Assembly (NCBI GenBank): GCA_026993045.1
Contig: JALWWR010000091.1
Coordinates: 1-5,826 of the forward strand
Direction of reading: 5' to 3'
Length of the DNA stretch: 5,826 bases
DNA from: Thermodesulfatator sp.
Lineage (GTDB): Bacteria; Desulfobacterota; Thermodesulfobacteria; Thermodesulfobacteriales; Thermodesulfobacteriaceae
Both the position numbers and the translations under genes were made by a program. Shown here piece by piece: positions 1 through 5,514 of this stretch (positions within the stretch are counted from its first letter, which is position 1; each line of letters starts with the position of its first letter). A model generated the notes under the pieces. That model worked only from the letters and a program-made list of their open reading frames with translations. It did not search any database and was not told the origin of the DNA.

Positions 1-56
1 CGTCCCCTGGACAAATCGTCCTCGGGCTCCAGCGGCTCCCCCCAAATTATAACCCA

Positions 57-201
57 TCATAAGAAAATGTTTCCATCTCATCATTCTTGACAACCGTTAT
101 TACATCTCCTTGAAGTGGACCTTCCTTTTTAGGTCCTGGAAACTCCTTTAAAAAGAAAAAGGTTCCAGCTGGGGCTCCTAAAATTTCAACTTTAGGCTTA
201 C
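57..201. other. AT-rich leader region upstream of the pseudouridine synthase gene
   Basis: By hand count this stretch is about 38% G+C (55 of 145 bases), clearly poorer than the coding DNA after it. I see no convincing gene on the + strand. It holds three consecutive inverted repeats: GGACCT/AGGTCC at 117-122 and 131-136, CTGGAA/TTCCAG at 136-141 and 163-168 (with an inner CCTTT/AAAGG pair at 145-149 and 158-162), and CCTAAA/TTTAGG at 177-182 and 191-196. The minus strand stays open from 340 down to a TAA at 47-49, but most of that frame is antisense to the next gene and it has no SD-supported start. The stretch could be a structured 5' leader, a small RNA on either strand, or a decayed gene end. 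Bases 1-56 could be the 3' end of an upstream gene, but all three + frames stop within the first 90 bases and none is identifiable. Confidence 0.4.
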
Positions 202-221
202 TATAACCCAGGATGAAGGTT

Positions 222-998
222 ATGCGATTGGCCAAGTTCTTGGCTCGGGCTGGAGTAACCTCCCGGCGGAAGGCCGAAGATCTGATCCGGGCCGGCCGGG
301 TCCGGGTCAACGGCCAGGTAGTGACGGAGTTGGGTTTCAAAGTAGACCCTGAGAGGGACCGGGTGGAGGTGGACCAACGCCGGGTTCGCCTTCCCTCCCG
401 GGTCTATTACCGGTTTTACAAACCCCGGGGTTATCTCACCAGCCTTAAAGATCCCCACGGTCGGCCCACCATTGCCACTTTCCTCAAGGCCTTACCGGCG
501 GGGGTGTTTCCTGTGGGGCGTTTGGATCGGGATTCCGAGGGTCTCCTCCTTTTAACCAACGATGGCGACCTGGCCCAGCGCCTTCTCCACCCTCGGTACC
601 AGCTCCTTCGAGTCTACCGGGTCTGGCTTTCTAAGCCTCCCCGGGAAGACCTCCTGCGCCGGTTCCAGAAAGAGGGCCTTGAGATAGAGGGCCGGCGGGT
701 CTATCCCGAAGAGATCAAGTTTTGGGGGCGCCGTGGAAGGGAATGGGTTTATCAAGTTAAGCTTCGAGAAGGGCGCAAACGGGAGGTGCGGCGGATTTTC
801 GCGGCGGCCGGAAGCAGGGTGAAACGTCTGGTCCGGATCCAGTTTGGCCCCCTCAGACTGGGAGACCTCAAGCCGGGTGAGATCCGTCCTCTGAAACCTA
901 AGGAGCTGGAGGAACTTTTTGCCTTTGCCAACGCTCAAGCAAGGCCCAATAGCAGCTTTCAGGCACGCAAAGGTTCCCCTTTCCCCTCCCCAGCTTAA
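222..998 (+). CDS. rluB: rRNA pseudouridine synthase, RsuA/RluB family
   Basis: This enzyme isomerises a specific uridine of rRNA to pseudouridine during ribosome assembly in the cytoplasm. In E. coli the family members RluB and RluE act on 23S rRNA and RsuA on 16S rRNA. The 258-residue protein has an N-terminal S4 RNA-binding domain (about residues 1-48, with MRLAKFLARAG and SRRKAEDLI) followed by the catalytic domain. The family signature GRLDRDSEGLLLLTNDG starts at residue 99, and D102 is the expected catalytic aspartate. LREGRKREVRRI near residue 181 and GEIRPL near 219 are the conserved C-terminal motifs. The ATG at 222 is preferred over the in-frame ATG at 213, because AGGATGAAGG lies just upstream of 222 while 213 has no SD. 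Residues after about 235 form a nonconserved tail, and this tail lies in the region overlapping the convergent gene. The family is certain; whether the target is 16S or 23S is not decidable from motifs, so the symbol is tentative. Confidence 0.93.
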   Translation: MRLAKFLARAGVTSRRKAEDLIRAGRVRVNGQVVTELGFKVDPERDRVEVDQRRVRLPSRVYYRFYKPRGYLTSLKDPHGRPTIATFLKALPAGVFPVGRLDRDSEGLLLLTNDGDLAQRLLHPRYQLLRVYRVWLSKPPREDLLRRFQKEGLEIEGRRVYPEEIKFWGRRGREWVYQVKLREGRKREVRRIFAAAGSRVKRLVRIQFGPLRLGDLKPGEIRPLKPKELEELFAFANAQARPNSSFQARKGSPFPSPA

Positions 999-1758
999 TA
1001 TGAGGCTTGTTTCGGCCATGAAAATCGCTACCTCCGGTCACCAAGAGGTCAAAGCGTCGGGCCAGGTCCAAACAGAGGCTCACAAAGGAGGGGGGATGGT
1101 CGGTGTAATAGGCCTCGATCCCGACTAGCCCCAATTCTTTGAGTCGAGCTAGGTAACGGGCTAGCTCTTCAGGGGAGAGTTTTAAATGTATAGGATGGGC
1201 TAATACCGGGAGGCCTTGGGCCTTGCGAATGACTGCAAAGGCCTCTTCCGGGGTGAGCCGGGCCTTAGGCACGTAAGCCGGGGCCCCTTTTTTGAGATAT
1301 TTCTCAAAGGCCTGGTCCACGTGTTTGACCACCCCTTTGCGCACCAGGAGGGCCGCAATATGGGGACGTCCGATCTCGCCGGAGGTCTCGGAGGCCAGCT
1401 CCTCCAAAGTGATATCGATACCCAAGGCCTGGAGTTTTTGGACCATCTTTTGGTTCCTTTCCTCTCGGGCCTTTTGCAAGAGCTCCAGGGCCTCCTTTAG
1501 CTCTGGGGTCTCAGAGTCAATGAAATAGCCCAAGATGTGACAGTGACCCGGACCTTCAAATTTTACACTGATTTCTACCCCAGGCACCAAAGGTAACCTT
1601 ATCTCTTGGGCCGCTTTTTGGGCCTCGGCCAAGCCTTCGAGGGTGTCATGATCGGTAAGGGCCAGGGCCTTGAGCCCTTCCTTCTGGGCTAGTTCTACCA
1701 GTTCCCTGGGGGTGTAAGTACCATCAGAGGCGGTAGAGTGGACATGAAGATCTATCAT
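898..1758 (-). CDS. PHP-domain metal-dependent phosphoesterase (3',5'-nucleoside bisphosphate phosphatase / RNase AM type)
   Basis: The 286-residue protein starts with the canonical PHP opening MIDLHVHSTASDGTYTP. The metal ligands of the family are all visible: H5, H7, D12, D36-H37-D38 in LTDHDT, E62 in PGVEIS, H74 in HILGYF, H133 in GRPHIA, H188 in LAHP, and D245 and H247 in GGSDFHG. Members of this subgroup (YciV/TrpH-like, E. coli RNase AM) remove the 3'-phosphate from 3',5'-nucleoside bisphosphates and trim RNA 5' ends using a trinuclear metal site. That assignment comes from the family, not from a substrate-specific residue I can point to. A polymerase or histidinol-phosphatase PHP protein is unlikely, given the length and the GRPHIA insertion. 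The start is an ATG with AGGA about 10 bases upstream. The last 101 bp are antisense to the 3' end of the pseudouridine synthase gene. The gene is divergent from the uspA-like gene. Confidence 0.92.
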   Translation of the reverse strand: MIDLHVHSTASDGTYTPRELVELAQKEGLKALALTDHDTLEGLAEAQKAAQEIRLPLVPGVEISVKFEGPGHCHILGYFIDSETPELKEALELLQKAREERNQKMVQKLQALGIDITLEELASETSGEIGRPHIAALLVRKGVVKHVDQAFEKYLKKGAPAYVPKARLTPEEAFAVIRKAQGLPVLAHPIHLKLSPEELARYLARLKELGLVGIEAYYTDHPPSFVSLCLDLARRFDLLVTGGSDFHGRNKPHIKLGRGKGNLCVPESCYWALLERWQRQKVPPAP

Positions 1759-1773
1759 CTGGGAGCCATCCTG

Positions 1774-1782
1774 TGCTATAAT
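1774..1782 (+). promoter_or_regulatory. Extended -10 promoter for the uspA-like gene
   Basis: TGCTATAAT is a perfect extended -10 (TG-N-TATAAT), with the hexamer at 1777-1782. No recognisable -35 lies 16-18 bp upstream, which is tolerated for extended -10 promoters. Transcription would begin near 1789, giving a leader of roughly 28 bases before the ATG at 1817. The element lies in the 58-bp gap between the divergent PHP and UspA genes. I see no comparably good promoter for the PHP gene in that gap. Confidence 0.6.
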
Positions 1783-1816
1783 GGCCTAAACTTAAAACCA
1801 AAGGGGGAGGTTGTCC

Positions 1817-2269
1817 ATGGTCGAGATCAAAACCATTCTGTTTCCGGTGGATTTCACCGAGGCTTCATCGCGAGTGGCCGGTTATGCCAAGGCCTTGGCC
1901 CAGAGTTTCGGGGCCAAACTTTACGTTTTGTTCGTGGTAGAAGATCTCTCAAAGTTTGCGGGTTTTTATGTGCCTCACACGGCCTTGGAAAAGATGGAAA
2001 AGGAACTTTTTGAAGGGGCCCAGAAGAAGATGAACGCCTTTATCGAGGACAACCTGGCGGATCTAGAAGGGGTGGAACCTATTATTGCCGTGGGAGATGC
2101 GGCGGAAAAGATTTGTGAGACCGCCAAGGAAAAGGGGGCTGATCTCATCGTCATCGGGACTCACGGACGTAAAGGGTTAGAAAAGGCCCTTTTTGGGAGT
2201 GTGGCCGAGAAGGTAGTAAAGACCGCTCCTTGTCCGGTCCTTACCGTTAATCCTTTTCAAAAGGGCTAG
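1817..2269 (+). CDS. Universal stress protein, UspA family, ATP-binding type
   Basis: A single-domain Usp protein of 150 residues, the usual length for the family, which folds as a homodimeric Rossmann-like alpha/beta protein. The N-terminus IKTILFPVDFTEAS carries the conserved nucleotide-pocket aspartate D12. The C-terminal part contains GTHGRKGLEKALFGS (residues 114-128), an exact match to the G-x2-G-x9-G-(S/T) ATP-binding motif, followed by the conserved VVKTAPCPVLTV strand. It should therefore belong to the ATP-binding subgroup (MJ0577-like) rather than the non-binding UspA subgroup. The role is stress survival or signalling; no specific partner can be inferred. The ATG at 1817 is chosen over the in-frame TTG at 1811, because GGGGGAGG ends at 1810 and gives six bases of spacing to 1817 but none to 1811. 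It is transcribed from the extended -10 upstream, and a GC-rich hairpin follows it. Confidence 0.94.
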   Translation: MVEIKTILFPVDFTEASSRVAGYAKALAQSFGAKLYVLFVVEDLSKFAGFYVPHTALEKMEKELFEGAQKKMNAFIEDNLADLEGVEPIIAVGDAAEKICETAKEKGADLIVIGTHGRKGLEKALFGSVAEKVVKTAPCPVLTVNPFQKG

Positions 2270-2283
2270 TTATGGTATGGTAG

Positions 2284-2308
2284 CCCCCGGTTAAAAAATA
2301 GCCGGGGG
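2284..2308 (+). terminator. GC-rich hairpin after uspA that also covers the next gene's SD
   Basis: Bases 2284-2293 pair with 2299-2308: seven G-C pairs (CCCCCGG with CCGGGGG), then a T-G and two A-T pairs, closing a five-A loop. It begins 14 bases after the uspA-like stop. It is followed by only TTCTT, a weak U tract, so intrinsic termination may be partial. The 3' arm supplies the only G-rich sequence (2304-2309) correctly placed to serve as SD for the ATG at 2315. The same structure could therefore terminate, attenuate or mask translation of the downstream oxidoreductase. Which of these it does cannot be told from sequence. Confidence 0.55.
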
Positions 2309-2314
2309 GTTCTT

Positions 2315-3283
2315 ATGGAAAAGGCCAAGATTGCGGTTATAGGAGCAGGCCCGGCCGGGATCGCGGTAGGGGTAGAAGCCAAGGCCCACCATATCTCACC
2401 TACGGTCCTTTTTGAAAAGTCCGAGGCCTTTTGTGACACCATTCAGCGGCTTTACCGTCCGGGCAAACGGGTGGATGCCGTCTACCGGAAGATGGTGGTC
2501 AAACCCTTGGGGATCTGCCAGTTTGACACCGAAAGCAAGGAAGACTTTTTGAAACGCATGGAGGCCTATATCCGGGACTATGAGCTTGACATCCGCTACC
2601 GGAGCGAGGTGAACGCCGTCCAAAAGGCCGATGGTGTTTATCGTCTTCGGGTAGGGAGCGATTGGGTCTTAGAGGCCCCCATCGTGGTGGTGGCCATTGG
2701 TATCTTTGGCAAGCCCCGTAAACCGGATTATCCCATCCCTAAAGAGATTCGGGAGCGGGTCTTTTTTGAGGCCCCTTGCGAATGTCCCCAAGAAGGCCGG
2801 GTCTTGGTCGTAGGAGGGGGAGATACCGCGGCCGAAACGGCCTGTTTTCTTTGTGAAGGCTGTGAGGAGGTCTATCTTTCTTATCGGCGCCCCAAGTTTT
2901 TCCGGATCAACCCTGTAAATCTGGAGCTCCTTGAAAAAAAGGCTCAGACTGGAAAGGTCCAGCTTATGATGAATACCGATATCGACCACCTGGAGCCAGA
3001 TCCCCAGGGGGTCAAGGTGGTCTTTAAAGACGGCCAAGAGATGGTGGTAGATCGGATCTATTACTGTCTGGGGGGGAGCACCCCAGCCGGTTTCCTCCGC
3101 AGCATAGGAGTAGAGTTTCAAGACGGAAAACCGGTGATGGACAAGTATTACGAGACCAATCTTCCGGGGGTCTTTCTGGCTGGGGATATAGCTCTAGAGA
3201 AAGGAAGCATCATGGCGGCCTTTAATACCGCCCACATTGTGGTGAAACGTATCCTAGAGAAATATGGGGACTTAATCCGGTAG
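2315..3283 (+). CDS. FAD/NAD(P)H-dependent oxidoreductase, YpdA / thioredoxin-reductase-like fold
   Basis: A 322-residue two-dinucleotide-domain flavoprotein. The N-terminal FAD fold has VIGAGPAG (G10, G12, G15). The inserted NAD(P)H domain has VVGGGDTAAETA (GGGDT at 167-171) followed by the SYRR motif at 189-192, whose arginines suggest an NADPH preference. The C-terminal FAD-closing motif GVFLAGDIA ends at residue 293. Closest in layout are the bacillithiol-disulfide reductase YpdA and ferredoxin/flavodoxin-NADP reductase groups. The YpdA catalytic cysteine, which lies inside the first glycine motif (GGGPCG), is replaced by alanine (GAGPAG), and the CxxC of true thioredoxin reductase is missing. 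Instead there are C155 and C157 (CEC) just before the second glycine motif, and C177, C180 and C183 just after it. The physiological electron acceptor is unknown. The start is set by the G-run at 2304-2309, five bases from the ATG. Its last 12 bp overlap the convergent exonuclease gene. Confidence 0.85.
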   Translation: MEKAKIAVIGAGPAGIAVGVEAKAHHISPTVLFEKSEAFCDTIQRLYRPGKRVDAVYRKMVVKPLGICQFDTESKEDFLKRMEAYIRDYELDIRYRSEVNAVQKADGVYRLRVGSDWVLEAPIVVVAIGIFGKPRKPDYPIPKEIRERVFFEAPCECPQEGRVLVVGGGDTAAETACFLCEGCEEVYLSYRRPKFFRINPVNLELLEKKAQTGKVQLMMNTDIDHLEPDPQGVKVVFKDGQEMVVDRIYYCLGGSTPAGFLRSIGVEFQDGKPVMDKYYETNLPGVFLAGDIALEKGSIMAAFNTAHIVVKRILEKYGDLIR

Positions 3284-4060
3284 CTCAAAGACCGCTACCA
3301 CCGGAGCATGGTCTGAGGGGCGTTTCCAACCCCGGGGTTCGCGGTCGATATAACAATCCCGGAGGTGGTTTAAGAGGGGCTTGGTGACCCAGATGTGGTC
3401 AAGCCGCATCCCCCGGTTGGCCTTAAAGGCCCCAAACTGATAATCCCACCAGGAAAAGAGCCCCGGGGTCTCGGGATGCTTGGCCCGCAGGGCGTCATAA
3501 AGGCCCCAGTCCGCCAGGACTTTTAGGGCCGATCTCTCCCGTTCGTGAAAACATATATGACCCGCCAGCAGTTCGGGATCGAAGACGTCTATCGGCTCCG
3601 GGGCCACGTTAAAGTCTCCACAGAGGAGCAAGGGGACTTCGGGAGAAAAACGGGCCTCTAAAAACTCCCTCAAGCGGTAGATGAATTCCAGCTTGTAAAG
3701 AAAGTAATCCGAGCCCACTGGGCTGCCATTGGGAATGTAGACTGCTAGGATCCAGATCCCATGGATCTTTGCGGCTAAAAGTCGTTCCGGGGCCTGAGGG
3801 TCTTCCTGCCCCGGAAAACCCCGAAGCCATTCCTCCGCCGGCTCTTGGCTAAGGATGGCCACTCCATTACGTCCTGGGCCTCCGGCATGTAGGATGTGGT
3901 AGCCGAGGGTCTGGAAGGGCAGTTGCGGAAAGGCCTCGTCTCTTAGTTTGGTCTCCTGGAGGGCCAATACCGCCGGTTTTCTAAGTTCCAAGTATTTTAA
4001 GACCTGCTCTTGCCGGGCCTTTAGGGAATTTACGTTCCAAGTACTCACCTTCCAATCCAT
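3272..4060 (-). CDS. xth: Exodeoxyribonuclease III (class II AP endonuclease, EEP family)
   Basis: This enzyme cleaves 5' to abasic sites and degrades DNA from 3' ends in base-excision repair. The 262-residue length is typical of bacterial exonuclease III. All landmark residues are present: WNVNSLKAR at residues 8-16, E36 in LQETK (metal ligand), Y108 in YIPNG, D149 and N151 in GDFNVAP, the aromatic FSWWDY segment at 202-207, D221 in RLDH, and the final catalytic pair D250-H251 in PSDHAP. The ATG at 4060 is chosen because GGAGGAGGAAG lies directly upstream and because the protein then begins at the conserved KVSTWNVNSLK strand. A longer open frame upstream runs into the divergent gene and is not supported. 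Transcription probably starts from the palindromic -10 near 4080-4085, giving a very short leader. The stop lies 12 bp inside the convergent oxidoreductase gene. Confidence 0.95.
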   Translation of the reverse strand: MDWKVSTWNVNSLKARQEQVLKYLELRKPAVLALQETKLRDEAFPQLPFQTLGYHILHAGGPGRNGVAILSQEPAEEWLRGFPGQEDPQAPERLLAAKIHGIWILAVYIPNGSPVGSDYFLYKLEFIYRLREFLEARFSPEVPLLLCGDFNVAPEPIDVFDPELLAGHICFHERERSALKVLADWGLYDALRAKHPETPGLFSWWDYQFGAFKANRGMRLDHIWVTKPLLNHLRDCYIDREPRGWKRPSDHAPVVAVFELPD

Positions 4061-4077
4061 AGCTTCCTCCTCCAAGA

Positions 4078-4089
4078 GCATTATAATGC
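4078..4089. promoter_or_regulatory. Symmetric divergent promoter between xth and the EamA transporter
   Basis: GCATTATAATGC is a perfect 12-bp palindrome that contains TATAAT on both strands: 4082-4087 on the + strand and 4085 to 4080 on the - strand. For xth, TTCAGA (complement of 4103-4108) sits 17 bp upstream as a four-of-six -35, and the start would fall near 4073, about 13 bases before the ATG. For the transporter no good -35 is visible; the start would be near 4094, about 25 bases before the ATG at 4119. The palindrome could instead be or include a regulator binding site. Confidence 0.6.
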
Positions 4090-4118
4090 CTTCTGATCGC
4101 TTTCTGAAAGAGACGGAT

Positions 4119-5018
4119 ATGCTTTGGTTGGTTTTGGCCCTCTCCGCCGCCTTTTTTGTGGCCCTGGGAGACGCCTTTAATAAAAAGTTTTTTGCCCGGG
4201 ATGGGATGGTGACCATGGTCCTGGCCCGGACCCTCGGTCCGGTCCCCCTTTTGGCCCTTTTTCTCTGGTTCACCTTTCCCCTGGGCCAATATCAAGTCTT
4301 GACCTGGAAGGCCCTTCATACTCCGGCCTTTCTAAAGACGGTGGCCCTTTTGCTTCCCTTGGAGACTTTGGCCTTGGTACTTTACATGGAGGCCATCCGT
4401 ATCTCCCCCCTCTCCCTGACCTTGCCCCTCCTTTCCTTTACCCCGGCCTTCATTATTTTGACCGGTTATCTGGTCTTAGGGGAAAGGCTTTCTTGGTTCG
4501 GGATAAGCGGTATCATCCTGGTAGTGGCCGGGAGTTACCTCCTACACGCCCCAGTCCTGCGGGAAGGTCTGGCAGCTCCTTTTAAGGCCCTTTTTAAGGA
4601 AAAGGGCTCCCTTTTGATGTTAGGAGTGGCTCTGATTTATGCCATAACCTCGGTCTTGGGCAAAAAGGCCCTCCTTTTAACCGATCCCCTCTGGTTTGCC
4701 GGGACCTATTTCATCGTGCTAGGGTTCTTTGCCCCGGCAGTCCTTTGTGTTCTCAAGCCCTGTCCCTTCAAGGTCCTAAAAAAGAAGTGGTTTCCCGGGG
4801 TCTTTCTCTTGGGTCTTACCCAGGCCCTCATGGTCATCACCCACATGAAAGCCATTAGTCTAGCCCCGGCGGCTTACATGATCGCGGTAAAACGCACCAG
4901 CATCCTTTTTGGGGTGGTGCTGGGCCGGCTCTTCTTTCAGGAGTCTCACTGGCGAATGAGACTCCTCAGCGCCTTTATCATGTTTTTGGGCGTCCTTCTC
5001 CTCTCCCTGGCCCCTTGA
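4119..5018 (+). CDS. EamA/DMT-superfamily membrane transporter
   Basis: A very hydrophobic protein of 299 residues, the standard length for ten-helix drug/metabolite transporters. Two homologous EamA repeats are apparent, about residues 3-143 and 165-298. Helices begin immediately at residue 1 (LWLVLALSAAFFVALGDAF), and a further nine hydrophobic segments follow, the last ending at the C-terminus (FIMFLGVLLLSLAP). Each half carries the usual pattern: ALYMEAI-like and LSFTPAFIILTGYLVLGERLS in the first, HMKAISLAPAAYMIAV and a Gln-Glu (LFFQES) replacing the GER/GE pair in the second. Lysine- and arginine-rich loops (KALFKEKG, KVLKKKW) suggest the cytoplasmic faces. The substrate cannot be predicted for this family; metabolite or amino-acid export is common. 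The ATG at 4119 is preferred over the in-frame ATG at 4086, which falls inside the proposed -10 and has no SD. The upstream SD of 4119 is only modest (AAAGAGACGG). The start remains the least certain part. Confidence 0.88.
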   Translation: MLWLVLALSAAFFVALGDAFNKKFFARDGMVTMVLARTLGPVPLLALFLWFTFPLGQYQVLTWKALHTPAFLKTVALLLPLETLALVLYMEAIRISPLSLTLPLLSFTPAFIILTGYLVLGERLSWFGISGIILVVAGSYLLHAPVLREGLAAPFKALFKEKGSLLMLGVALIYAITSVLGKKALLLTDPLWFAGTYFIVLGFFAPAVLCVLKPCPFKVLKKKWFPGVFLLGLTQALMVITHMKAISLAPAAYMIAVKRTSILFGVVLGRLFFQESHWRMRLLSAFIMFLGVLLLSLAP

Positions 5019-5042
5019 CAACTCCTTAGAGTCCATTACTAT
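5015..5042 (+). promoter_or_regulatory. Sigma70-type promoter of the fur-feoA operon
   Basis: A perfect -35, TTGACA, at 5015-5020 overlaps the stop codon of the transporter gene. After a 16-bp spacer comes TACTAT at 5037-5042, four of six matches to TATAAT including both essential A and T positions. The predicted start near 5049 leaves a leader of about 22 bases before the fur ATG at 5071. No terminator is seen between the transporter and fur, so read-through is possible as well. Confidence 0.6.
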
Positions 5043-5060
5043 TGAAAAAAAATTGCAATA
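5040..5060 (+). promoter_or_regulatory. Candidate operator (inverted repeat) in the fur leader
   Basis: TATTG at 5040-5044 and CAATA at 5056-5060 form a perfect inverted repeat with an 11-base A/T-rich spacer. The site overlaps the -10 and the expected transcription start of fur, where a repressor would block the operon. It does not match the classical E. coli Fur box closely. Autoregulation by the Fur-family protein encoded just downstream is inference from position. An inner ATTGCAAT palindrome at 5052-5059 is an alternative half of the same site. Confidence 0.4.
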
Positions 5061-5070
5061 AGGTCTTTTG

Positions 5071-5514
5071 ATGAATGTATCTGAGATAGAGATCTTCCGA
5101 GATTTTATAAAAAAGAAAGGGCTGCGCTACACTCCAGAGCGAGAGATCATCTTGAAAGAGATTTTCAGTATTCACGATCACTTTGATGTGGACGAACTCT
5201 ATTTACGTTTGCGCAATAAAGGGCATCGGATCTCCAAGGCCTCCATCTATCGCACCTTGCCTCTCCTTATAGAATGCGGTCTGGTGCAAGAGGTCTATCA
5301 CGAAGACGGGCATATGCATTATGAGCACATTTATGGTCATGAACCCCACGCCCATTTCCGTTGTCTTTCTTGCCGGCGGGTGGAAGAATTTCAGGACCCT
5401 CGCTTGGAGGAAGTGGCTCAAGAGTACGCCCAAAAGTACGGTATAGACCTTAAGATGACTCGCTTTGAGATCCTGGGCTATTGCGCCAATTGTCGAGGAA
5501 AAGGAGGGCTATGA
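5071..5514 (+). CDS. fur: Ferric uptake regulator (Fur family metalloregulator)
   Basis: A 147-residue Fur-family repressor. The N-terminal winged-helix DNA-binding domain covers about residues 1-82, with RYTPEREIIL and the recognition helix ISKASIYRTLPLL. The C-terminal dimerisation and metal-binding domain follows. C98-x2-C101 and C138-x2-C141 form the structural Zn site. The HEPHAH segment (H90, H93, H95), with H35/H37 and E106, supplies the likely regulatory metal site. E106 aligns with the PerR D104 position; glutamate there argues for Fur-type iron sensing rather than peroxide-sensing PerR. The neighbouring FeoA gene, overlapping the stop as ATGA, strongly supports an iron role over Zur or PerR, though the metal is not proved by sequence. 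The ATG at 5071 has AAGG at 5060-5063 with seven bases of spacing; the TTG at 5068 was not chosen. Operator and promoter lie directly upstream, suggesting autoregulation. Confidence 0.92.
   Translation: MNVSEIEIFRDFIKKKGLRYTPEREIILKEIFSIHDHFDVDELYLRLRNKGHRISKASIYRTLPLLIECGLVQEVYHEDGHMHYEHIYGHEPHAHFRCLSCRRVEEFQDPRLEEVAQEYAQKYGIDLKMTRFEILGYCANCRGKGGL

Noticed and set aside
17..40. GTCCTCGGGCTCC resembles the conserved GTCCGGGCTCC of RNase P RNA
   Set aside because: It has two extra bases in the core and none of the other conserved RNase P elements follow in the 200 bases after it.
1..62. 3' end of an upstream + strand gene (frames stopping at 50-52 or 60-62)
   Set aside because: Two different frames give equally plausible short tails with no recognisable motif, so no choice can be supported.
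202..207. TATAAC as -10 of an rluB promoter
   Set aside because: There is no -35 or extended -10 around it, and the start would fall within a few bases of the start codon. It is too weak to annotate.
552..1019. Long minus-strand open frame inside rluB
   Set aside because: It is antisense to the conserved catalytic domain of the pseudouridine synthase, has no family motif, and competes with a certain gene.
1759..1816. Promoter for the PHP gene on the minus strand
   Set aside because: Only TTGGTT and TATAGC-like matches with poor spacing are present. The good TATAAT there reads on the plus strand.
3948..4118. N-terminal extension of the transporter frame, and the longer minus-strand frame up to 4273 for xth
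   Set aside because: Each extension is antisense to the other gene's real coding region. Proper SDs and conserved N-termini place the starts at 4119 and 4060.
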